Origin: Spirochaetales bacterium
GTDB taxonomy: Bacteria; Spirochaetota; Spirochaetia; DSM-2461
Reading direction: 5' to 3'
Length of the DNA stretch: 64,000 bases
Assembly (NCBI GenBank): GCA_028533045.1
Contig: JAQQAP010000011.1
Span: 1-64,000 of the forward strand
Part shown: positions 7,185-15,081 of the stretch, piece by piece
Layout of the letters: each line of letters starts with the position of its first letter
Numbering within the stretch: the stretch's first letter is position 1
Notes under the pieces: generated by a model
The model's database searches: none
Told to the model about the DNA's origin: nothing
The model's input: only the letters and a program-made list of their open reading frames with translations
Program-made: the position numbers and the translations under genes

Positions 7185-8543
7185 TTACATGTTCTGGAAG
7201 ATCTGGAATCCGGCGTAGGATTCAGTTCCGTGTTCGTCAATGTCGAGACCGCGGAGTTCTTCAACTTCTGTTACTCTGAGGCCAATAGTCTTCTTAACTA
7301 CGAAGAAGAGGATACCGGCGGTAATGGTTACCCATACGAAGGCGGACAGGGCACCGAGGGCCTGTACTCCAATCTGCTGAGCTCTGGACGCGGCATCGAG
7401 GAGTTCAAGATCTCCGAAGATACCAACAGCCAAGGTTCCCCATACACCACATACACCGTGTACTGATACGGCACCAACCGGATCGTCGATGTGAAGTACT
7501 TTGTCGATGAACTCAACGGAAAGTACTACCAGGATACCGGCTACGAGACCGATGATGATAGCCGCACCGGGGGATACAACACCACAGGGGGCGGTGATAC
7601 CTACGAGACCTGCCAGGGCACCGTTAAGGGACATGGATACGTCGGGCTTCTTGCTGATTACCCAGCTGGTGAACATGGCGAAGATGGCACCGGCGGCAGC
7701 GGCCAGAGTAGTAGTTACAGCGACGAAAGACATATCGGAACCGGCTCCGTCGTAGGAAGCGGCCAGAGTAGATCCGGCGTTGAATCCGTACCAACCGAAC
7801 CACAGGATGAATACACCCAGAGCGGCGAGGGGCAGGTTGTGACCCAGGATAGCCTTAACGGTTACTTTGCCGTCTTTCTTAACATATTTTCCCATACGGG
7901 GGCCGAGGATGATGGCACCTACGAGGGCTGCCCAACCACCAACGGAGTGTACTACGGTAGAACCGGCGAAGTCGTGGAAACCCATTTCGGACAACCAGCC
8001 GCCGCCCCAGATCCAGTGACCGGAGATGGGGTAGATAAGACCGGAAATGAAAACACTGTACACCAGGTAAGAGGTGAACTTGGTTCTTTCTGCCATGGCA
8101 CCGGAAACGATGGTGGCCGCAGTAGCAGCAAATACTACCTGGAAGAACCAGTCTCTCAGGAGCATACCCATGTTAAATCCGTCTCCACCGTATTCGGCGA
8201 GCATTTCGGGAGTATACTTGAGGAAAAAGCCGCCCGATCCGATAAATCCGTTACCGGAGGTACCGTACATGAGGGCCCAACCGAGGGCAAAGTACAGGAT
8301 GGCTCCGACGGAAAAGTCCATCAGGTTTTTCATGATGATGTTACCGGCATTCTTGGCCCGGGTTAAACCGGTTTCTACCATGGCAAATCCGGCCTGCATA
8401 AAGAAGACCAGAGCTGCGGCTATAATCAGCCACATGGCATCGAGTGATTCGGCCACGGTGGGATCCATCACATCCTCTGCGAAGATCATCGCAGGTGAAA
8501 GCAGTACAAGAAGTACGGCTAACAGAAGTAAACGCTTTTTCAT
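7185..8543 (-). CDS. amtB: ammonium transporter AmtB
   Basis: Channel-like inner-membrane transporter for ammonium. The 452-aa protein has a cleavable-looking signal sequence (residues 1-22, ending A-M-I-F-A), then eleven hydrophobic helices. Family signatures are visible: FFMQAGFAMVETGL and KNAGNIIMKNLMDF near the start, FAGSTVVHSVGGWAALVGA (phenylalanine-gate/His region), and the C-terminal ELRGLDIDEHGTESY tail that contacts GlnK. The start has AGGAG about 7 nt upstream. A near-perfect sigma-54 promoter lies about 90 bp upstream, so transcription should rise under nitrogen limitation, with the GAF-AAA+ activator encoded just upstream on the same strand as the obvious candidate regulator. 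Confidence 0.97.
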   Translation of the reverse strand: MKKRLLLLAVLLVLLSPAMIFAEDVMDPTVAESLDAMWLIIAAALVFFMQAGFAMVETGLTRAKNAGNIIMKNLMDFSVGAILYFALGWALMYGTSGNGFIGSGGFFLKYTPEMLAEYGGDGFNMGMLLRDWFFQVVFAATAATIVSGAMAERTKFTSYLVYSVFISGLIYPISGHWIWGGGWLSEMGFHDFAGSTVVHSVGGWAALVGAIILGPRMGKYVKKDGKVTVKAILGHNLPLAALGVFILWFGWYGFNAGSTLAASYDGAGSDMSFVAVTTTLAAAAGAIFAMFTSWVISKKPDVSMSLNGALAGLVGITAPCGVVSPGAAIIIGLVAGILVVLSVEFIDKVLHIDDPVGAVSVHGVCGVWGTLAVGIFGDLELLDAASRAQQIGVQALGALSAFVWVTITAGILFFVVKKTIGLRVTEVEELRGLDIDEHGTESYAGFQIFQNM

Positions 8544-8630
8544 TTTGCATTCTCCTAAAAATTGTTTTCGTTGTATAAGTTTTAAGCCCGTCGGTTCTCT
8601 CCTGTCCCCTTGGGTGCTATGCTAACTATA

Positions 8631-8647
8631 AAGCAAGGGACGTGCCA
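8631..8647 (-). promoter_or_regulatory. sigma-54 promoter of amtB-glnK
   Basis: The minus strand reads TGGCACG, 4 nt, TTGCTT, an exact match to the -24/-12 consensus spacing. Predicted start is near 8621, giving a leader of about 78 nt. Confidence 0.92.
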
Positions 8648-8679
8648 ACTTTTAGAAGTGTGTCGAATTATTGTCTTCT

Positions 8680-8700
8680 TTTATGTATAAACAACATAAA
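8680..8700. promoter_or_regulatory. inverted repeat upstream of the amtB promoter
   Basis: TTTATGT (8680-8686) and ACATAAA (8694-8700) form an inverted repeat with a 7-bp centre, about 45 bp upstream of the -24 element. It is a plausible binding site for a dimeric activator, but AT-rich palindromes arise easily and no matching copy was seen upstream of glnN. Confidence 0.3.
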
Positions 8701-8704
8701 GGAC

Positions 8705-8743
8705 AAAAAAAGGCGGATTCACCTGCTTAGGGTGATCCGCCTT
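8705..8743 (-). terminator. intrinsic terminator of the sigma-54 activator gene
   Basis: AGGCGGATTCACC (8711-8723) pairs with GGTGATCCGCCTT (8731-8743) with one mismatch; on the minus strand a run of eight T follows. Confidence 0.85.
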
Positions 8744-8766
8744 TCTTAATAGGGATATATTAAAAG

Positions 8767-10356
8767 CTACATTTCTGTGTTGCTGGTCTGAGTTCCTGAC
8801 ATTTTTGTCTTATAATGGGTGCAGTCAATCTTGAATTTGTCTACCCGGAGTCCCATAATCCTTTCGGTGAGCCCCAGTTCCCGGGCGGCCTTGGCACGAT
8901 TTCCTCGGGCGGTCTTGAGTGCTTCCCGTATCATCTCTTCTTCCAATTGGTCCAGGGCTTCCTGCAGGGTGGAGGCGCTTCTTGTTCCGGAAGACTCGGC
9001 CGACTGGAGGCTGGGAGGCAGATGGTAGCTGTGGATTACCTGGTCACTTGAGAGAAGGACGGACCTTTCCATACAGTTCTCCAGTTCCCGTACGTTACCG
9101 GGCCAGTGATAGCTCATGAGGAGGTCGATAGCAGGGCTGGAGATTCTTTTTACGGTTTTATGATTCCGCTCGGCATATTTTTCCACAAAATGGTCGGCCA
9201 GCTGAATGATGTCGCTCTTTCTTTCCTTAAGGGGCGGAATATGAATGGGGAAAACGTTCAGACGGTAAAAGAGGTCTTCCCGGAAGTTTCCTTTTTGGAT
9301 CTCCTCTTCCAGGGAACGGTTGGTAGCCGCTACGACACGAACGTTTACCTTAATCGTTTCTACACCTCCCACCCTTTCGATTTCTCTTTCCTGGAGGACC
9401 CGGAGGAGTTTTACCTGGGTCATGGGAGTAAGCTCTCCAATCTCATCCAGGAAGATGGTTCCTCCGTCGGCCAGCTCAAAACGGCCCTTTCTGGTGGCCA
9501 TGGCGCCGGTAAAGGCTCCTTTTTCGTGACCAAAGAGTTCGCTTTCTATAATGCTTTCCGGCAGGGCGGCACAATTCACTTTTATAAAAGGCTTATCCGC
9601 CCGGAAGCTGTTGTAATGGATGGCGTGGGCTACCAGTTCCTTACCGGTACCGCTCTGTCCCCGCACAAGAACGGTGGCTTCACTGCGGGATACCTGTCCT
9701 ATCAGGTCATACACTTCCTGCATGGCCTGGGAGCTTCCGATTATATTGGAGGGCTGGAATCGTTCCTGGAGCTGTTTTTGAAGTCTTTCCTTCTCCTCTA
9801 CCAGGGCTGTTTTTTCTTCTTCCAGCTGCTGGCGGAGCTTGAGGGCCTGGGCTATCATGGAGCCGATGATGCTAAGGAGTCTTACATCTTCGTCAAGGCT
9901 GATATTGTCTGCAAAGAGTCGGTCTACGCTCAGGGTACCCAGAGTTTCCGAACCCACTTTAATGGGGACACAGATGAAGGACACTATTTTATCGTCTTCT
10001 CTTGTTCCGGTTCGGTTAAGGAAGGACTTATCCTTGGAAATATCCGGTACAATGACAGGTTCCCCCGAGGCAACTACTCGCCCGGTGATTCCCTCTCCCA
10101 GATGGTAGGTTCCTTTGCTTATTTCTTCATCGGTCATACCAAAGGCGCCCTGGATAGTAATTTCCTGGGTCGTGCGGTTGGCCAGGGTAATGGTTCCCCG
10201 GTGCATTCCCATATTTTCCGCCAATGATTCCAACAGGGGTTGAATGACAGTTTTAATATCGGGATTTCCGTCCAGAAGTTGACTGATTTCAAAGAGGAGG
10301 GTTAGCTCCTGAATTTTTCTTCTATAATGTTGTGAACTGATATCCATGACGGCCAT
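8767..10356 (-). CDS. sigma-54-dependent activator, NifA-like (GAF-AAA+-Fis)
   Basis: An enhancer-binding protein that remodels sigma-54 RNA polymerase using ATP. Counting from the TTG at 10383, it has an N-terminal GAF sensor (about residues 30-185), a coiled linker, and an AAA+ domain with Walker A GQSGTGKE (242-249), the sigma-54-contacting GAFTGA loop (289-294) and Walker B GGTIFLDE (307-314). A Fis-type helix-turn-helix at about 490-520 ([19 protein letters not shown]) resembles the NifA/AnfA group. There is no receiver domain, so it is not a typical NtrC. The true start is unclear: ATGs at 10356 and 10347 both lack a good ribosome site. Placed beside glnK-amtB, it most likely drives the amtB and glnN promoters; no nif genes are in the window. 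Confidence 0.9.
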   Translation of the reverse strand: MAVMDISSQHYRRKIQELTLLFEISQLLDGNPDIKTVIQPLLESLAENMGMHRGTITLANRTTQEITIQGAFGMTDEEISKGTYHLGEGITGRVVASGEPVIVPDISKDKSFLNRTGTREDDKIVSFICVPIKVGSETLGTLSVDRLFADNISLDEDVRLLSIIGSMIAQALKLRQQLEEEKTALVEEKERLQKQLQERFQPSNIIGSSQAMQEVYDLIGQVSRSEATVLVRGQSGTGKELVAHAIHYNSFRADKPFIKVNCAALPESIIESELFGHEKGAFTGAMATRKGRFELADGGTIFLDEIGELTPMTQVKLLRVLQEREIERVGGVETIKVNVRVVAATNRSLEEEIQKGNFREDLFYRLNVFPIHIPPLKERKSDIIQLADHFVEKYAERNHKTVKRISSPAIDLLMSYHWPGNVRELENCMERSVLLSSDQVIHSYHLPPSLQSAESSGTRSASTLQEALDQLEEEMIREALKTARGNRAKAARELGLTERIMGLRVDKFKIDCTHYKTKMSGTQTSNTEM

Positions 10357-10479
10357 TTTACATTTATGTACCTTTATGGTCAATGGGCTACGATAATGTA
10401 GTTTTTATATGGATGGCTCTTTGGAAAAATCGCGTTGTAGCGGTTCCCTCTTTATCCTATTTTTCCTATTATGGAAGGC

Positions 10480-12375
10480 ATGATTATAGTATTGGAAACG
10501 AGTATTACCGAGAAAGAAAGGGATTACGTTAAGAATTATTTGAGCAGCCAGGGATTCCAAGTTCGTGAGATTGTGGGAGAGAAGGAAACCGTCATAGGTG
10601 CGGTTGGTCAAGTCTCCCTGGATCAGAGAAGTGTTGAACTTCTTCCCGGCGTGGCTCGGGTGATTCCCATTTCCAAACCATATAAATTGGCTTCCCGTGA
10701 GCTTCACAAGGAAGATACGGTCTTTAATGTCGGACCGGTTACCGTGGGGGGCTCGCGTATTGTTATTATCGGCGGTCCCTGTTCGGTTGAATCGCGAGAG
10801 CAGATTATGGCTGCCGCCCATGCCGTTAAAGACGCCGGGGGCGTTATGCTTAGGGGGGGCGCTTTCAAACCCAGGACTTCTCCCTATTCTTTTCAGGGAC
10901 TGGGCTATGAGGGGCTGGCCTATCTTAAGGAAGCCGGGGAGGCGACAGGTCTTCCCGTTGTTACCGAAGTTGTGGCTCCCGCCGATGTGGAGGGTATGGC
11001 CGAATATATTGATGTGTACCAGATAGGTGCCCGTAACATGCAGAACTTTGAACTTCTGAAGAAGGTTGGTTCCATGGGAATGCCTGTTATTCTTAAAAGG
11101 GGGATGTCCGCCACAATAAACGAATGGCTCATGGCGGCCGAATATCTCTTGGCTTCCGGAACGGACAAGGTTATCCTTTGTGAAAGGGGTATCCGGACCT
11201 TCGAGACCTATACTCGTAACACTCTGGATATTTCCGCTATTCCGGTGGTGCGCAAACTCAGCCATCTTCCGGTGATTGTCGATCCTTCCCACGGGACCGG
11301 TATACGAAACAAGGTGCTTCCCATGGCTCTGGCCGGTGTGGCTGCCGGAGCGAACGGACTCATTGTGGAGATTCATCCCAATCCGGAAGAGGCCGTATCA
11401 GACGGTCCCCAGTCTCTCTATCCTGAACAGTTCCTTAAGCTGGTGAACGATGTGGAAGCCCTGGCTCCTGTAGTGGGCAAGGAAGTGGCCCGGTTGCCGG
11501 AAAATCATCACCTGAGCGCCGCAGTGGACGAAACGGTACAGTTTAGCGGCGACAGTTGCCGGGTTGCCTTTCAGGGAGCCCACGGAGCCTACAGCGAAAA
11601 GGCAGTTAAGCACTACTTTCCCGAGGACAAGGTGGAATCCCTCCCCCGGGAATCGTTCCCCGATGTTTTTGATGCGGTATTAAAGGGAGAGGCCGACTGG
11701 GGGATGATTCCCGTGGAGAACTCTCTGGCCGGATCCATCCTGGAAAATTATGATCTCCTGAATATGAATCCCGATATAAGTATTGTGGGAGAAATCAAGA
11801 TTCGTGTCCGCCATAACCTTATCGCTCATAAGGGAGTCAAGATGGAGGATATCAGCGAAGTCCGTTCCCACCCCCAGGCTCTGGCCCAGTGCGACCGTTT
11901 TATCAAGTCCCACGGTCTGAATCCCGTTCCCGCCTACGACACCTCCGGGGCGGTGGAAGATCTTTCCAAAGAGCCCGATGCCTTAACCCGGGGCGCTATT
12001 GCCAGTGATGAAGCGGCCCGTGTTTGGGATATGGAGATTCTTAAGGACGGCATAGAGACCAATCCCAATAACTACACCCGCTTCTTTGTGATAGGTCGCA
12101 AGGAGAACGTAAAGGTGACCAAGCCCAACAAGGCTACGGTGATGTTTGAAATTTCCGATGAAGCCGGTTCCCTTTCAAGCTGCCTGGCCCTCTTTGCCCG
12201 TCACAGCCTGAATATGACTCGTATCGAATCACGGCCGATTCACGGCAAGCCCTGGAGCTACTCCTTCTATATCGATTTGGATGTTCCCGAGGAGATGGCT
12301 GACTTTGATAAGGCTATTGAAGAAGTGGACGGGGCGGTTTCCTCTTTTAGAGTTCTGGGATTGTATCGGGTTTAG
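10480..12375 (+). CDS. fused DAHP synthase - prephenate dehydratase
   Basis: One chain carries the first step of the shikimate pathway and the phenylalanine-specific step. Numbering is from the upstream ATG at 10471. Residues 4-335 are a type I-beta DAHP synthase with its N-terminal ferredoxin-like regulatory segment (GGPCSVESREQ, FKPRTSPYSFQGLG, DPSHGTG, EIHPNPEEAVSDG). Residues 363-540 are prephenate dehydratase (FQGAHGAYSE; the catalytic TRF motif at 536-538). Residues 554-634 are an ACT domain with the phenylalanine-binding ESRP motif (586-589). The start at 10480 is chosen because family members begin MIIV; GGAAGG lies just before it. The ACT domain may let phenylalanine control both activities, which is inference. 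No other aromatic pathway gene is nearby, and the gene ends tail-to-tail with its neighbour, sharing stop bases. Confidence 0.92.
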   Translation: MIIVLETSITEKERDYVKNYLSSQGFQVREIVGEKETVIGAVGQVSLDQRSVELLPGVARVIPISKPYKLASRELHKEDTVFNVGPVTVGGSRIVIIGGPCSVESREQIMAAAHAVKDAGGVMLRGGAFKPRTSPYSFQGLGYEGLAYLKEAGEATGLPVVTEVVAPADVEGMAEYIDVYQIGARNMQNFELLKKVGSMGMPVILKRGMSATINEWLMAAEYLLASGTDKVILCERGIRTFETYTRNTLDISAIPVVRKLSHLPVIVDPSHGTGIRNKVLPMALAGVAAGANGLIVEIHPNPEEAVSDGPQSLYPEQFLKLVNDVEALAPVVGKEVARLPENHHLSAAVDETVQFSGDSCRVAFQGAHGAYSEKAVKHYFPEDKVESLPRESFPDVFDAVLKGEADWGMIPVENSLAGSILENYDLLNMNPDISIVGEIKIRVRHNLIAHKGVKMEDISEVRSHPQALAQCDRFIKSHGLNPVPAYDTSGAVEDLSKEPDALTRGAIASDEAARVWDMEILKDGIETNPNNYTRFFVIGRKENVKVTKPNKATVMFEISDEAGSLSSCLALFARHSLNMTRIESRPIHGKPWSYSFYIDLDVPEEMADFDKAIEEVDGAVSSFRVLGLYRV

Positions 12376-13787
12376 TTTTCGATGCCCAGCGCTTTGAGCT
12401 GGGCCATCTCTTCCTTAATAGCCACATATTCCTGAAGACTCTTGTTGCATTCCATGTAGAGCCTCTTTAGGGTTTCCGTTTCTACCTTTATTCCTTTGAT
12501 GCGGGCCCGGATGGTGGGGTCTTCCTCTTTTTTGAACATTTCGTCCAGACCGGTCATTTTTTTGTGGAAGGCGCGGAGTTCCAAAAGATTGTTCTCTATA
12601 AATTCTTTGAGCATCTCTTCGGAATACTCCGCTAGCTTCTGGTACTGCTGGGAGTTAGTGTTTCCGATGGTACGGTAAAGCTGGGTCTTTTTTCTTATGC
12701 TTTCGGAAAGGGCGTTAAAATTCAGGCTGGTTTTTCTGGCGTGGCCGCTTACCGGGTCGGTTGTTTTTACTTCGTAATAGATGTCGTTCTCTTTTCTCTG
12801 GAAAAATCGTCTCAGGATTTCCTTGAGTCCCTTCTTTTTATCGGAAGTGATCTCTTTGTTATGGTCCAGTTTGACCAGGGCCGAGGCCAGTTGGTCTGCC
12901 GATTTCTCCATGAGGGGAAGAATTTTCAAAAGGTGATTTTTATCTACCTGTCGGGAGGTATCCTTTTTTTTGACCTGTTTCTTCCTGGTCTCTTTGGATA
13001 CATTCAGGCTTTTGAGAAGGGCCGCTTTTTTCTGCTCTCCTTCCATGCCATAGTCCTCTGCGAAGATTTCTTCAATCAGTTCTCTGTAAAAAGGAGAGCC
13101 GGGCATCTGGGCGTTCATTTCCAGTTTTATGGACATGAGGAGGCTTTTCAGGTTCTTCGAGGCTTTGTCTGCGGTGGGATTCACTTCCGGGCAGATAACC
13201 GTACGAATACGGAATTTGTAGGCCTCTCTCTGGTAGAGACTGATCTCTTTGAGGTGCTTCTTTATTTTATTGTAGTTTTGTGTCTGGGTCGTTGTAGAGT
13301 TGAACCGTACTTCCGAACTGACCGGGTCATCGTTGGACGTTACAATCTTATCCATAACCATGGTTAAGCCGCGGGTGATGGAATGGGTTGTATTGGTCCC
13401 CAGGTTGGGCCACTTAATGTAGTCTATGATTGCGAGAATCTTTTTTATTCCGTTTAGATCCAACTTATCTATGTTCACATCAAAGATATTATTCATATAG
13501 TCCAGAACGCTGGAGTAGTTGGATAGGCGAAAACTCAGTTCCGGGATAAGTTCCCCGTCGGCAATAGGGTCGTCTGAAGGGGGTTCCAGTTTGGAGGTCT
13601 GTTCGTAGTTGTAAAGGTCTTCCTTGAGAAAGCCTTTTTGGACAAGATAGGTGTACATAATATGGAAGGTATTGCCAAAGTTGCGCATATCCGTCTTGAG
13701 AGAAGGGAGGACTTTTTCCTCCAGCTCTACTCTTTTGGCCATGAGTTCCTCTTCCAGTTGTTGTAAAAAGTCCTGATTTTCTTCCAT
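12372..13787 (-). CDS. conserved-looking coiled-coil protein, unknown
   Basis: A 471-aa soluble, highly charged protein that I do not recognise. The chosen ATG at 13787 begins MEENQDFLQQLEEEL; the open frame continues upstream to 13880, but that part has no ribosome site and reads like noncoding sequence. Long heptad-rich stretches occur at both ends (about residues 5-30 and 360-470), and a lysine-rich segment (KKQVKKKDTSRQ) lies in the middle. No signal peptide, membrane helix or catalytic motif is visible, so it is probably cytoplasmic and structural or adaptor-like. Its stop codon overlaps the stop of the convergent aromatic fusion gene by two to three bases, leaving no room for a terminator between them. 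Confidence 0.75.
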   Translation of the reverse strand: MEENQDFLQQLEEELMAKRVELEEKVLPSLKTDMRNFGNTFHIMYTYLVQKGFLKEDLYNYEQTSKLEPPSDDPIADGELIPELSFRLSNYSSVLDYMNNIFDVNIDKLDLNGIKKILAIIDYIKWPNLGTNTTHSITRGLTMVMDKIVTSNDDPVSSEVRFNSTTTQTQNYNKIKKHLKEISLYQREAYKFRIRTVICPEVNPTADKASKNLKSLLMSIKLEMNAQMPGSPFYRELIEEIFAEDYGMEGEQKKAALLKSLNVSKETRKKQVKKKDTSRQVDKNHLLKILPLMEKSADQLASALVKLDHNKEITSDKKKGLKEILRRFFQRKENDIYYEVKTTDPVSGHARKTSLNFNALSESIRKKTQLYRTIGNTNSQQYQKLAEYSEEMLKEFIENNLLELRAFHKKMTGLDEMFKKEEDPTIRARIKGIKVETETLKRLYMECNKSLQEYVAIKEEMAQLKALGIEN

Positions 13788-13931
13788 AACAGTATAATTA
13801 TTGATCAAGGGACCTAAAAAATGCAATGGCCCCTTTTCCCCTTTGGAGGAAATTATGGAGAAAGAATCTCTTTTTGTCAAAGAAAAATTAATAATGGGGT
13901 TTTTGGGGAAAAATTTCTCTCCCTATAGAGC

Positions 13932-14642
13932 ATGAAGCTATATGGTTGTTTTTTTTTCTTTTTTCTTCTTTTGTTATTATTAAATTCCTGTTCCTTCCTT
14001 GATAACGAGTGGGAGTACTGGGTTTCCTTACCTCGGCTCCCGGACGTTTATGATTTCTCCGGGGAGTGGGAAGTGTTTCTTTATTCCGAAAAGGGAGACG
14101 TCGAATTCCGGGAACTCCCCCTTTCCTCCTGTTCTATGAGCTTTTGGGGGGATAAGGAGAAGGGGATTATTATTCTGGCTTACCCGGTTGGTCCGGGGGG
14201 ATTTCGGATGCGTCCCGCCGGGGGGTATCTGGAGGGGGTGGAAGAGGTTGAATTATCCTTTGAAAAGGGGGCGCCCCTTTCCGTGCTGGTCAATGCTCTG
14301 GCGGCGGGATATGATTTGCGGCAATTCAACTGTACCCGATTCTTAAACGAATGGGATTGGGCGGGGCTTTCTTCCCCCTGGTTCATCGACTGGGAGGGGC
14401 TGGAAGATAAAATCCTCTCAGGAAATTTCAGGGTTAGCTATATTAAAGGGGCCGACCTATTTCCTCTGGAAGGAGAAGAGGGATGGTTGTCGGAGGATGT
14501 TTTTCTGGAAAGCGGTGTTCCCGATAGTCTGCCTGCGGGAAGGCACAGTTTTTATCATCCCGGGGAAGAAATGATTCGGAAAGTTATCATCGATGGGGAG
14601 GGGAATGTTATTTCCGGGGAATTTTCTGTTAGCTCAGAGTAA
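13932..14642 (+). CDS. putative lipoprotein, unknown
   Basis: A 236-aa exported protein. The N-terminus has a very hydrophobic phenylalanine/leucine stretch followed by a lipobox L-N-S-C at about residue 20, so it should be lipid-anchored outside the inner membrane. The mature part is acidic, rich in W, F, G and E, and probably all-beta. A stretch around residues 45-60 (DFSGEWEVFLYSEKG) recalls lipocalin-like or META-type beta barrels, but too weakly to name. The ribosome site is weak (TAGAG about 6 nt before the ATG). It stands alone between a divergent coiled-coil gene and a small RNA gene. No function can be assigned. Confidence 0.75.
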   Translation: MKLYGCFFFFFLLLLLLNSCSFLDNEWEYWVSLPRLPDVYDFSGEWEVFLYSEKGDVEFRELPLSSCSMSFWGDKEKGIIILAYPVGPGGFRMRPAGGYLEGVEEVELSFEKGAPLSVLVNALAAGYDLRQFNCTRFLNEWDWAGLSSPWFIDWEGLEDKILSGNFRVSYIKGADLFPLEGEEGWLSEDVFLESGVPDSLPAGRHSFYHPGEEMIRKVIIDGEGNVISGEFSVSSE

Positions 14643-14699
14643 AGCGGGGAGGCTTTGATGAATTCTTTGTTAAAGCGTTTCAATAAAAAGTAAAAAAAC

Positions 14700-14728
14700 T
14701 TGCATTGCCCCTGATGTTGGGCTACATT
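14700..14728 (+). promoter_or_regulatory. sigma-70 promoter of the small RNA gene
   Basis: TTGCAT (14700-14705), a 17-nt spacer, TACATT (14723-14728). The predicted start near 14735 falls just before the first paired base of the RNA described next. Confidence 0.65.
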
Positions 14729-14734
14729 GGTATT

Positions 14735-14826
14735 GGAAAGAGCAAAAGCACCGGTTTGCATTGACGTTTTGTTCCTGAATGTGAAATAAGGAGAACGGCG
14801 AACCGGTGGGCAACGCTCTTTTTTTT
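14735..14826 (+). ncRNA. candidate small RNA of about 90 nt, family unknown
   Basis: A stand-alone transcription unit. After the promoter, AAAGAGC (14737-14743) pairs with GCTCTTT (14815-14821), followed by nine T in all. Inside it CACCGGTTTGC (14749-14759) pairs with GCGAACCGGTG (14798-14808) over 11 bp with one G-T. A third stem, CGTTTT/AGAACG (14765-14770/14792-14797), carries an apical CCT/AGG stem and a 12-nt loop. The terminal stem thus doubles as terminator. There is no open frame. It lacks the conserved apical sequence of SRP RNA and is too short for 6S, tmRNA or RNase P RNA. It could also be an attenuator for the operon starting at 14942, but that operon has its own promoter-like sequence. 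Confidence 0.65.
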
Positions 14827-14866
14827 TGCCCTTTTCTTTTTATCTTCCCCTTATGAAAGAAAATTG

Positions 14867-14895
14867 TTGATCCCCTGAGAAATAAGAAATATAAT
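14867..14895 (+). promoter_or_regulatory. sigma-70 promoter of the 14942 operon
   Basis: TTGATC (14867-14872), 17-nt spacer, TATAAT (14890-14895); predicted start at about 14902, 40 nt before the first ATG. A short hairpin (CTATGC/GCGTATAG) would sit at the 5' end of the transcript. Confidence 0.7.
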
Positions 14896-14941
14896 ACTCC
14901 TAATCTATGCTTTTGGCGTATAGTATTTTCAGGAGTCTTTT

Positions 14942-15079
14942 ATGGGTAGTGCCTTAGTGACATTGATGGTCTTCCTCGGGATAATAATGATTCTCAGAGG
15001 TGTTCTATTCGGTCTCATTCCCTATCTGATGAAGAAGAAAAATACCTCCCCTAAAGGGGACGAGAAGGAGCAGGACTGA
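14942..15079 (+). CDS. 45-aa single-helix membrane protein
   Basis: A short gene with a good ribosome site (AGGAG, 7 nt before the ATG) and its own promoter. The product is 45 aa: a hydrophobic helix over residues 4-30 (ALVTLMVFLGIIMIL then a second part GVLFGLIPYL), followed by a KKK stop-transfer and a charged tail ending EKEQD. It should span the inner membrane once, with the basic tail inside. The 597-aa gene starts 2 nt after its stop, so the two are co-translated; the pair may act together. No family recognised. Confidence 0.7.
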   Translation: MGSALVTLMVFLGIIMILRGVLFGLIPYLMKKKNTSPKGDEKEQD

Positions 15080-15081
15080 CC

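Noticed and set aside
8767..10383. Calling the activator nifA or anfA outright
   Set aside because: The helix-turn-helix resembles that group, but no nitrogenase gene is in the window and its context is ammonium transport.
14896..14937. Hairpin hiding the ribosome site of the 45-aa protein gene (ACTCCT/AGGAGT)
   Set aside because: The predicted transcript start (about 14902) removes most of the blocking strand, so it could act only in read-through transcripts.
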